Part shown: one piece after another, positions 32,888 to 40,076 of the stretch
Layout: every line of letters starts with the position of its first letter
Numbering within the stretch: position 1 is the first letter of the stretch
Made by a program: the position numbers and the translations under genes
Source of the DNA: Variovorax sp. KK3
Lineage (GTDB): Bacteria; Pseudomonadota; Gammaproteobacteria; Burkholderiales; Burkholderiaceae_C
Assembly (NCBI RefSeq): GCF_001984055.1
Contig: NZ_LYVO01000046.1
Location: 1 to 52,297, forward strand
Direction of reading: 5' to 3'
Length of the DNA stretch: 52,297 nucleotides
The notes under the pieces: model-generated
The model's input: only the letters and a program-made list of their open reading frames with translations
What the model was told of the DNA's origin: nothing
The model's database searches: none

Positions 32888-34819
32888 TCAGTCCGCCGGG
32901 GGCTTCGCAGCAGCAGGCTCCAGTTCGAACTCCCTCAACCACCGCCACAACGTCGACCGACTCACCCCCAGCTGCTGCGCCGCCCGCTGCCGGTTCCCCT
33001 CGGCCAGCCGCATCGCTTCGAGCACGCGGTCTTGCGTCGACAGCGTGCCCTGCGGATGCCGTGCGTACAACTCCGGGCAGTCGTGGCGCAACTCGTCCCA
33101 GCGCACGTCGTCGATGCGGTCGAACTGCAGCAGGAACACTGCGACGCGCTCGCAGATGTTCTCGAGCTCACGCACGTTGCCGGGCCAGTCCCAGGTCATG
33201 AAGCGCGGCAGCAGCGGCGCCAGTGCGGCATCGGCATCGAGCGGCGAACCCAGCCGCTGCAGGCAGCGGGTGGCATGCGCCTGGGCCAGCAGCGCGATGT
33301 CTTCGCCACGCTCGCGCAGCGGCGGCAAGGGCAGGCGCAGGGTGTTGATGCGGTAGTAGAGGTCTTGCCGGAAGCGCTTGGCCGCGATCATGTCTTCGAG
33401 CGGCTGGTGGGTCGCGGCGATCACGCGCACGTCGACCGGGATCGGCGCGGTCGCGCCGAGCCGGGTAATTTCTCGCTCCTGCAGCACGCGCAGCAGCCGC
33501 GTCTGCAGCGACACCGGCATGTCGCCGATCTCGTCCAGGAACAGGGTGCCGGTGTGCGCCGTCTCGAACAGCCCGCGCTTGCCGCCGCGCCGCGATCCGG
33601 TGAAGGCGCCTTCTTCGTAACCGAAGAGTTCGCTCTCCAGCAGCGCCTCGGGAAAGGCGGCGCAGTTGACGGCGACGAAGGGGCGGTCGGCACGCACGCT
33701 GTCGTTGTGGATGGCCTGCGCGAAGAGTTCCTTGCCGACGCCGCTCTCGCCGGCGATCAGCACGCCCATGTCGGTCCGCGCGAAGCGGCGCGCGGCGCTC
33801 ACCGCGCGCAGGAAGGCGGGGCTCTGGCCGACCAAGCTGTCGAAGCCGTGTTTCGCGGCATTCTGGTGGCGCCGCTGCTGCATGCGCAGGCTGGTGTCGG
33901 CCTCCTGGATGCGGTGTGCGTCGTAGAGCGTGAGCGCCGCGCCGACCAGTTCGCCGTGCTCGCGGATCGGCGTGCGGTTCGCGATCCAGTCGCGCTGGCG
34001 GTAGCGCTGCACGGCGGCGCGCTCGGCGGTGCCGGCGTCCAGCGTGCCTTGCAATGAAAGCTCGGGCTCCACCTGGTCGAGACGCTGGCCCAGCAGCGGG
34101 CGGTGCGCCTGGCCCAGCAGCGCCTGCATCGGCGGGTTGACCGCGATGATGCGGTTGTCCCGGTTCACCGCGAGCACGGCCTCTTGCAGGTTGTGCAGCA
34201 CGCCGTTGAGTTGCTCGTAGCGGCCGGCTTCGAGCCGCGCCACACGCGCCAGTTCGAGCGCGTCGTCGAAGCCCTTGCGCACGCTCGCCAGTGAATAGGC
34301 CAGCAAGCCGTGCAGTCCCGCTTCCTCGGCCAGCTCTACCACCAGGCTCGACCCGACGATCACCTCGAAGCCGTCGCGCCGCAGCTGCTCGAAGCGCTCG
34401 CGGGCGTCGTCGGGGGTCTGGTAGGCGTATTGCGTGATCTCGATGTTGAGCAGGTCCTTCACCGCGTCGAGCTCGGGGATGGTGTCGCCGTACATCACCA
34501 CGCCGACGCGGTTCGCGATGCGGCGTGCCTTGATCAGCGCCTGCAGCAGGTCGAAGCCGCCGAGCTGGATGGTCGCGACCGGCGCTTCCAGGCCGGCGCG
34601 CAGGATGCTCGCGTTCGAGCCTGCGCTCACGAACACGTCGACCAGCCCGCGCTCCAGCCGGTCGCGCGCGATCGCGAGCGCGCCGCCGAAGGTGCCATCG
34701 ACCACCTCGATCTCGGCCCTGCCGGTGTATTCGGCGACCACCGGCATGGCGAATTCGCGGATCTGGCGGTAGCTCAAGAAGCAGAGGCGGGGCAGGCGGG
34801 TGCGGTCGAAGGTGGCCAT
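32888..34819 (-). CDS. PrpR-type sigma-54-dependent activator
   Basis: The 643-residue protein has an N-terminal PrpR_N sensor domain (about 1-190), a PAS-like region (about 200-305), an AAA+ domain with Walker A GESGVGKE, GAFTGSRRGGKRGLF, Walker B TLFLDEIGDMP and the DLYYRINTLRLPLPPLRER segment, and a Fis-type helix-turn-helix (RQRAAQQLGVSRSTLWRWL). PrpR_N domains sense small carboxylates such as methylcitrate. It is divergent from the CaiB-type gene, which has a matching -24/-12 promoter. No prpBCD genes are nearby, so it probably senses the substrate or an intermediate of this cluster. Confidence 0.94.
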   Translation of the reverse strand: MATFDRTRLPRLCFLSYRQIREFAMPVVAEYTGRAEIEVVDGTFGGALAIARDRLERGLVDVFVSAGSNASILRAGLEAPVATIQLGGFDLLQALIKARRIANRVGVVMYGDTIPELDAVKDLLNIEITQYAYQTPDDARERFEQLRRDGFEVIVGSSLVVELAEEAGLHGLLAYSLASVRKGFDDALELARVARLEAGRYEQLNGVLHNLQEAVLAVNRDNRIIAVNPPMQALLGQAHRPLLGQRLDQVEPELSLQGTLDAGTAERAAVQRYRQRDWIANRTPIREHGELVGAALTLYDAHRIQEADTSLRMQQRRHQNAAKHGFDSLVGQSPAFLRAVSAARRFARTDMGVLIAGESGVGKELFAQAIHNDSVRADRPFVAVNCAAFPEALLESELFGYEEGAFTGSRRGGKRGLFETAHTGTLFLDEIGDMPVSLQTRLLRVLQEREITRLGATAPIPVDVRVIAATHQPLEDMIAAKRFRQDLYYRINTLRLPLPPLRERGEDIALLAQAHATRCLQRLGSPLDADAALAPLLPRFMTWDWPGNVRELENICERVAVFLLQFDRIDDVRWDELRHDCPELYARHPQGTLSTQDRVLEAMRLAEGNRQRAAQQLGVSRSTLWRWLREFELEPAAAKPPAD

Positions 34820-34935
34820 GGCGATGTTTCACTGAGACGCGGAGATGTCTCGCGAGTGTCGCATGCATCGTCTGGCCGACATGGGTCCGCACACGAAATC
34901 CTTGTAAATCAACAAGTTAAGGCAGCTCGTGCGCT

Positions 34936-34951
34936 TGGCATGCCGCGTGCA
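34936..34951 (+). promoter_or_regulatory. Sigma-54 (-24/-12) promoter for the CoA-transferase operon
   Basis: TGGCATG-CCGC-GTGCA matches the consensus TGGCACG-N4-TTGCA at 10 of 12 positions, with the invariant GG and GC ten bases apart. It points toward the CaiB-type gene and lies divergent from the sigma-54 activator gene. Transcription would start near 34962, leaving a very short leader if ATG at 34972 is used and a normal ribosome site (GGAG at 34974) if TTG at 34984 is used. Confidence 0.85.
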
Positions 34952-34971
34952 ATACAGGTGCAACAAGTTCG

Positions 34972-36180
34972 ATGGAGAAACACTTGGCCCTGGAACACAT
35001 CACCGTCCTCGACCTGACCCATATGTTGTCGGGCCCCTACGGCACCATGCTGCTGGCCGACCTCGGCGCGCGCACGATCAAGGTGGAGCCGCCCGGCACC
35101 GGCGAAGGCACGCGCCGATTGCTCGAGAACGACCCCGACTACGCCCGCGACGGCATGGGCGCCTATTTCCTCACGCTCAACCGCAACAAGCAGAGCGTGT
35201 GCGTCGACCTGAAGAGCGAGGCCGGCCGCGCTGTGTTCCTCGACCTCGTGCGGCATGCCGACGTGGTCTTCGACAACTTCAGCGTCGGCGTGACCGAGCG
35301 GCTCGGCATCGACTACGCATCGCTGGCCAAGGTCAACCCGCGCGTCGTGACCTGCTCGGTCACCGGCTTCGGCCAGACCGGCCCCGACACCCAGCGCCCC
35401 GCCTTCGACCAGGTGGTGCAGGCCATGGGCGGCGGCATGTCGATCACCGGCACGCCCGAGACCGGCCCCACGCGCAGCGGCATTCCGATCGGCGACCTGG
35501 GCGGTGGCGTGTTCGGCGCGATGGGCGTGCTGGCCGCGCTGGCCGAGCGCGAGCGCACCGGCCGCGGCCAGCACGTCGACGTGTCGATGCTCGATGCGCA
35601 GATCTCGCTGCTCAACTACATGGCCACCATGCACTTGATGTCGGGCCACGTGCCGGCTGGCATCGGCAACGGCCACTTCGTGCACGTGCCCTACAACAGC
35701 TACCCGACGGCGGACGGCCACATCATCGTCGCCTGCATCGGCGACGGCTTCTTCGAGCGCTTCGTCGAGTTCATCGACCTGCCCGCGCTGCGAAAGCCCG
35801 AGTACCGCAACCAGCCGGTGCGCTACGCGGCCAAGGCCGAGATCGACGCGATCGTCGGCGAGGCGCTCAAGCAGAACACCACGGCGCACTGGCTCGAGCG
35901 CCTGCGCGCAGCCCGCATCCCGTGCGGGCCGGTCAACGACTTCGCCCAGGCGCTCGGCGACCCGCAGGTGCTGGCGCGCGACATGGTGGTCGAGGTGCCG
36001 CTGCAGAGCGGCGAAACGCTGCGCATGCCGGGCAACCCGATGAAGCTGTCCGCCGCGCCGAAGAAGACCTACACCGCGCCGCCGGTGCTCGGCGAGCACA
36101 CGCAGCAGGTGCTGTCGGAAGTGACCGGCTATTCGCCGGAGCGGCTCGCAGCGCTGCGCAGCGCCGGCGCGATCGCCTGA
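34972..36180 (+). CDS. CaiB/BaiF family CoA-transferase
   Basis: The 402-residue enzyme belongs to class III CoA-transferases, which move CoA between carboxylic acids. It opens with VLDLTHMLSGPYGTMLLADL, has NRNKQSVCVDLKSE and VTGFGQTGPD, and the catalytic Asp208 in DVSMLDAQ, with the C-terminal AARIPCGPVNDFAQAL. It precedes an HMG-CoA lyase gene by eight bases, so it probably activates the lyase substrate, as the human SUGCT homologue can for glutarate and hydroxymethylglutarate. ATG at 34972 lacks a ribosome site; TTG at 34984 has GGAG six bases upstream and may be the true start. Confidence 0.9.
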   Translation: MEKHLALEHITVLDLTHMLSGPYGTMLLADLGARTIKVEPPGTGEGTRRLLENDPDYARDGMGAYFLTLNRNKQSVCVDLKSEAGRAVFLDLVRHADVVFDNFSVGVTERLGIDYASLAKVNPRVVTCSVTGFGQTGPDTQRPAFDQVVQAMGGGMSITGTPETGPTRSGIPIGDLGGGVFGAMGVLAALAERERTGRGQHVDVSMLDAQISLLNYMATMHLMSGHVPAGIGNGHFVHVPYNSYPTADGHIIVACIGDGFFERFVEFIDLPALRKPEYRNQPVRYAAKAEIDAIVGEALKQNTTAHWLERLRAARIPCGPVNDFAQALGDPQVLARDMVVEVPLQSGETLRMPGNPMKLSAAPKKTYTAPPVLGEHTQQVLSEVTGYSPERLAALRSAGAIA

Positions 36181-36188
36181 GGCACGCC

Positions 36189-37112
36189 ATGGAGCCCATC
36201 CACATCACCGACGTCGCGCCGCGCGACGGCCTGCAGAACCAGCAGGTGCACCTGCCGGTCGAGTCCAAGCTGGAACTGATCCGCCTTCTGGCCGATGCAG
36301 GCGTGCGCAGCGTGGAGGCGACCAGTTTCGTCTCGCCGCGCGCCGTGCCGCAGATGGCTGATGCGGGCGAGCTGGTGCCGCAACTGCGGGCCGCGCTGCC
36401 CGCGCTGCGCAGCTCGGTCCTGGTGCCCAACCTCAAGGGCCTGGAGCGCGCCCACGTGGCCGGCGCGCAAGAGATCGCCGTGGTCTTGTCGGCCACCGAG
36501 ACGATGAACCGCAAGAACATCAACATGGGCCTGGAGCAGGCGACCGAGGTCAGCGAGCAGACGCTGGCCGCGGCGCAGCGCCTGGGGTTGCGCACGCGCG
36601 CCTACGTGGCGGTGGCCTTCGACTGCCCCTTCGAGGGCGAGACCCCGCTTGCCGAGGTGGTGCGCCTGGCCGCGCGCATGCATGCCGCGGGCGCCGGCGA
36701 GATCGTGCTGGCCGACACCATCGGCTCGGCATCGCCGGGCCAGGTCAAGGAGCGCGTCGCGGCCGTGCGCGAGGTCGTACCCATCGAGCGGCTCGCGCTG
36801 CACCTGCACGACACGCGCGGCATGGGCGTGGCCAACGCCTGGGCCGGCCTGGAAGCCGGCGTGCGCCGCTTCGATTCGAGCGTGGGCGGCATCGGCGGCT
36901 GCCCGTTCGCGCCGGGCGCGGCCGGCAACCTGGCCACCGAAGACCTGGTGCTGATGGCCGAACGCAGCGGCTTCGACACCGGCATCTCGATCGCCGGCCT
37001 GCTCGCGGCCGTCGACTTCGCGCAGGACGAACTGCAGCGCCCGCTCGGCGGACGCTCCATCCACTGGTTGCGCCGGCACACACTTTCCCAACCGACGACT
37101 TCCGGGTCGTGA
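36189..37112 (+). CDS. Hydroxymethylglutaryl-CoA lyase
   Basis: The 307-residue TIM-barrel enzyme cleaves 3-hydroxy-3-methylglutaryl-CoA to acetoacetate and acetyl-CoA. The active-site residues are present: Arg12-Asp13 in APRDGLQN, His205 and His207 in HLHDTRGMG, and Cys238 in the flexible loop GGIGGCPFAPGAAGNLATED. No residue expected for true HMG-CoA lyase is missing. It follows the CoA-transferase gene closely; no leucine-degradation genes (liuABD) flank it, so the substrate CoA ester is more likely made by the transferase. Confidence 0.92.
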   Translation: MEPIHITDVAPRDGLQNQQVHLPVESKLELIRLLADAGVRSVEATSFVSPRAVPQMADAGELVPQLRAALPALRSSVLVPNLKGLERAHVAGAQEIAVVLSATETMNRKNINMGLEQATEVSEQTLAAAQRLGLRTRAYVAVAFDCPFEGETPLAEVVRLAARMHAAGAGEIVLADTIGSASPGQVKERVAAVREVVPIERLALHLHDTRGMGVANAWAGLEAGVRRFDSSVGGIGGCPFAPGAAGNLATEDLVLMAERSGFDTGISIAGLLAAVDFAQDELQRPLGGRSIHWLRRHTLSQPTTSGS

Positions 37113-37139
37113 CATCGCTTCAACTCTCAAGGACAAAGA

Positions 37140-37871
37140 ATGAAAAACATTGGCAACGGCGAAGTACCCCAAGGCGACGCGCTGCGTGCAGAGGCGCGTG
37201 AGATCTTCGGCATCATGAGCGCCGGTGGCGTCGCCATCATGCCCTTCGACGTTTCTTATGCGATCTTTGCGCACACCGCGCGCGCAGTGGAACGCATCTA
37301 CGAAATCAAGAACCGCAGCTCCGCCAAGCCCAACGGCGTGATCGGCAACTGGGACATCTTTTCGGAAGTGGTGGATACCGACCAGAAGGACAAGGACCTG
37401 GTCAGTTGCGTGATCCGCGACAACAACCTGCCGCTGTCGATTGTGGCGCCTTACCGCGCCGATCACGACTTCCTGCGCACCACGCAATTCGGCGCGCTGC
37501 GCCGCTCGACCAAGGGCCCGACCATGGACCTTCTGCTCAACGGTGGCGACCTGCACGGTGAGCTGGCCCGGATGTCGCTTGACGCCGCCGTGCCGTTGAT
37601 GGGTTCTTCTGCCAATCGCTCATTGACGGGCAACAAGTTCAAGCTGCACGACATCGAACCCGAGGTGCTGCAGCAGGTCGACATCAACGTCGATCACGGC
37701 ACCTGCAAATACGCGAACCCCTGGCTGGTGGGCAGCACGATCCTCGAGATGGGCACGCGTCGCGTGCTGCGCTTCGGCTGCTGCTACGAGGAAATCCAGG
37801 CGCTGTTGAAACGCGAATTCAAGCTCGACCTGCCCGACCGGCCGACGTCCGGCTCCATGAGCCTGGTCTGA
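37140..37871 (+). CDS. Sua5/YciO/YrdC-family protein (catabolic-cluster paralogue 2)
   Basis: The 243-residue protein is a paralogue of the gene at 31170: GVAIMPFDVSYAIFAH, EIKNRSSAKPNGVIG (K-x-R...K-P motif), RRSTKGPTMDLLLNGGDLH and MGSSANRSLTGNKFKLHDIE. The putative nucleotide-pocket residues are kept, but the family's tRNA-related partners are absent. AAGGA precedes the ATG. It sits between the lyase gene and a Bug receptor gene, repeating the Sua5-like/Bug order of the first cassette. A role in carbamoylation or in activating a carboxylate can be imagined, but nothing in the sequence proves one. Confidence 0.82.
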   Translation: MKNIGNGEVPQGDALRAEAREIFGIMSAGGVAIMPFDVSYAIFAHTARAVERIYEIKNRSSAKPNGVIGNWDIFSEVVDTDQKDKDLVSCVIRDNNLPLSIVAPYRADHDFLRTTQFGALRRSTKGPTMDLLLNGGDLHGELARMSLDAAVPLMGSSANRSLTGNKFKLHDIEPEVLQQVDINVDHGTCKYANPWLVGSTILEMGTRRVLRFGCCYEEIQALLKREFKLDLPDRPTSGSMSLV

Positions 37872-37902
37872 AGGCGCGCGCCACCCCCACAGGAGACATA
37901 CG

Positions 37903-38892
37903 ATGAAAAAGATTCGCAAACACGCGCGCGCCTTGCTCGGCGCGCTTCCCCTCATCTTGCTGGGCGTCGGCATCGGGAGCGCACAGGCCCAAGGTAACTA
38001 CCCCGACAAGCCCATCAAGGTGATCGTGCCCTACAACGCTGGCGGCGGCACCGACCTGTTCGCCCGCGTGGTGAGCCTCGAGATGGGCAAGCAGCTCGGG
38101 ACGCCGGTGGTGATCGAGAACAAGCCCGGCGCCGCCGGCATGCTCGGTGGCGCCGCGGTGGCGCAGGCGCCTGCCGACGGCTATACCTTGCTGGTCGATC
38201 AGTCGTCGATCGCGACCAATCCGCAGCTGTACGCCAAGGTGCCCTTCGATGTGACCAAGGATCTGGCGCCGGTGATCCTCGGCGTGACCCTCGAGAACGT
38301 GCTGCTGGGAAGTCCTCAATTGCCGGCCTCGAACATCAAGGACGTCATCGCGCTGGGCAAGGCCAAGCCCGGCACGCTGAACTACGCATCGACCGGCATC
38401 GGCTCGCCCCAGCACCTTTCCATGGAGATGTTGCGCGACCAGGCCGGACTGCAGATGGTGCACGTGCCGTACAAGGGCGGCAATCCCGGCATCCTCGCCA
38501 CCAGCATGGACGAGGTGCAACTGTTCTTCATCAGCACGTCGACCGCGCTGCCCTTCATCAAGGCGGGAAAGGTGAAGGCCATCGGGAGCGGCGGCCTGAC
38601 GCGTTCGCCCCAGATGCCCGACGTGCCGACGCTTCATGAATCGGGCTTGCCGAATTTCCAGGCGGTCGGTTGGCTTGCCTACTTTGCGCCTGCGGGCACG
38701 CCTGCGCCCATCGTGAAGAAACTGAACGAAGCGCTGCAGAAGTCGCTGGCCAATCCCGAGGTGGTCAAGACATTGCGGGCGCAGGGATTCGAGCCCGCAG
38801 GTGGCGCACCGGCGGAACTGACGGCGGTCGTCAAGCGCGACATGGAGCACTACGGCCAGATCATCCGCAAGGTAGGGATCAAGGCGGACTGA
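37903..38892 (+). CDS. Bug-family tripartite tricarboxylate transporter receptor 2
   Basis: The 329-residue exported receptor has a Sec signal ending SAQAQG (about residue 27-29) and the Bug motifs YPDKPIKVIVPYNAGGGTD, VIENKPGAAGMLGGAAVAQA, VPYKGGNPGILATSMDEV and MPDVPTLHESG. It binds a carboxylate ligand in the periplasm; its identity is unknown. It is part of the sigma-54 operon by position. Its stop codon is followed, in the same frame, by the C-terminal remnant of another Bug gene. Confidence 0.93.
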   Translation: MKKIRKHARALLGALPLILLGVGIGSAQAQGNYPDKPIKVIVPYNAGGGTDLFARVVSLEMGKQLGTPVVIENKPGAAGMLGGAAVAQAPADGYTLLVDQSSIATNPQLYAKVPFDVTKDLAPVILGVTLENVLLGSPQLPASNIKDVIALGKAKPGTLNYASTGIGSPQHLSMEMLRDQAGLQMVHVPYKGGNPGILATSMDEVQLFFISTSTALPFIKAGKVKAIGSGGLTRSPQMPDVPTLHESGLPNFQAVGWLAYFAPAGTPAPIVKKLNEALQKSLANPEVVKTLRAQGFEPAGGAPAELTAVVKRDMEHYGQIIRKVGIKAD

Positions 38893-38901
38893 CCCACATC
38901 G

Positions 38902-39018
38902 GAGTCGCAAGGCGCCCGCCTCGTACTCACGCCGCCGGCCGAGTTCCGCCAGTTCCTGGCCGGCGAGACCCGCAAGTGGGCGCAGGTCGCCCAGCGCGGC
39001 GGCATCCAGGCCGAGTGA
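38902..39018 (+). pseudogene. C-terminal remnant of a further Bug receptor gene
   Basis: These 117 bases encode 38 residues then TGA: ESQGARLVLTPPAEFRQF continuing to KWAQVAQRGGIQAE. That is the standard C-terminal segment of a Bug receptor (TPAEF...ETxKWAxVxxxxGIxA). There is no start codon or N-terminal part. It lies in frame directly after the stop of the preceding Bug gene, which suggests a deletion that removed most of a tandem copy. Confidence 0.8.
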
Positions 39019-39086
39019 GCGAGCCGACGCCGCGCGGGCACGCGGCCGGCCACAAGATTTCAGCAAGCACAAGAACGGAGACACGC

Positions 39087-40076
39087 ATGACCACTTTCGA
39101 CACCGCCCGCCGACGCGGGCTGCTGATCGCACCGCTGCTGGCGCTGGCCTGCCTTGCGCCGGCCGCCGCGGCGGACGACTACCCGAACAAGCCGGTGCGC
39201 CTGATCGTGCCCTTCGCACCCGGCGGCGTCACCGACACCGGTGCGCGCGTGGTCGCCGAGCGGCTGGGCCAGCGCCTGGGCCAGCAGGTGGTGGTCGACA
39301 ACCGCCCCGGCGCCTCGGGCAACATCGGCACGCAGATGGCCGCCGCCGCCGCACCTGACGGCTACACGCTGGTGGTGGGCTTCGACGGCACCATGGTCAT
39401 CAACCCGCACGTCTACACCAAGGTGCCCTTCGACCCGGTGAAGGACTTCGCCCCGGTCAGCAAGATCGGCGACGCGGTGCTCATCATCGTCACGCATCCC
39501 TCGGTGCCGGTGAAGAGCTTCAAGGAGCTGGTCGACTACTCGAAGACCCATTCCGGCGGCGTCTCCTACGGCAGCGCCGGCACCGGCAGCACGCCGCACC
39601 TCGCGGGCGAATTGCTCAAGGCGCGCACCGGCGCGAACTTCGTCCACATCCCCTACAAGGGCGGCGGCCAGGCCATGGCCGACGTGGTGGGCGGCACGCT
39701 GCCCATGCTCTACACGGCGGTGGCGGGCGCCTACCCGTTCGTGCAGAAGGGGCAGATCAACCCCATCGCGGTGTCGAGCGCGCAGCGCCTGCCTTCGCTG
39801 CCCAACGTGCCGACCGTGGCCGAGTCGGGCGTGCCGGGCTTCGAGTCGAATTCGTGGATCGGCATCCTCGCGCCCGCGAAGACGCCGCAGCCCATCGTCG
39901 ACAAGCTTCAGCGCGAGCTGCGCGCCGTGGTGCAGTCGGCGGACATCAAGGAACGACTCGCCTCGCTGGGCATCACGGCCTCGGGCAACACGCCGGCCGA
40001 GTTCGGCAAGCAGATCGAGACCGACCTGGCCAAGTACGCCGAGATCGTGAAGACGGCGAAGGTCAAGGTGGACTAG
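39087..40076 (+). CDS. Bug-family tripartite tricarboxylate transporter receptor 3
   Basis: The 329-residue exported receptor has a Sec signal ending APAAAADD (about residue 28) and Bug motifs YPNKPVRLIVPFAPGGVTD, VVDNRPGASGNIGTQMAAAA, HIPYKGGGQAMADVVGG and LPNVPTVAESG. ACGGAGACACGC precedes the ATG. It differs clearly in sequence from the two other receptors in the window, so they probably bind different ligands. Its stop overlaps that of the convergent SulP gene by 14 bases. Confidence 0.93.
   Translation: MTTFDTARRRGLLIAPLLALACLAPAAAADDYPNKPVRLIVPFAPGGVTDTGARVVAERLGQRLGQQVVVDNRPGASGNIGTQMAAAAAPDGYTLVVGFDGTMVINPHVYTKVPFDPVKDFAPVSKIGDAVLIIVTHPSVPVKSFKELVDYSKTHSGGVSYGSAGTGSTPHLAGELLKARTGANFVHIPYKGGGQAMADVVGGTLPMLYTAVAGAYPFVQKGQINPIAVSSAQRLPSLPNVPTVAESGVPGFESNSWIGILAPAKTPQPIVDKLQRELRAVVQSADIKERLASLGITASGNTPAEFGKQIETDLAKYAEIVKTAKVKVD

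Noticed and set aside
32888..34819. GAFTGS in place of GAFTGA in the sigma-54 activator as a loss of sigma-54 contact.
   Set aside because: Serine at this place is, as far as I recall, found in PrpR-type activators, and the divergent gene has a good -24/-12 promoter, so the protein is probably competent.
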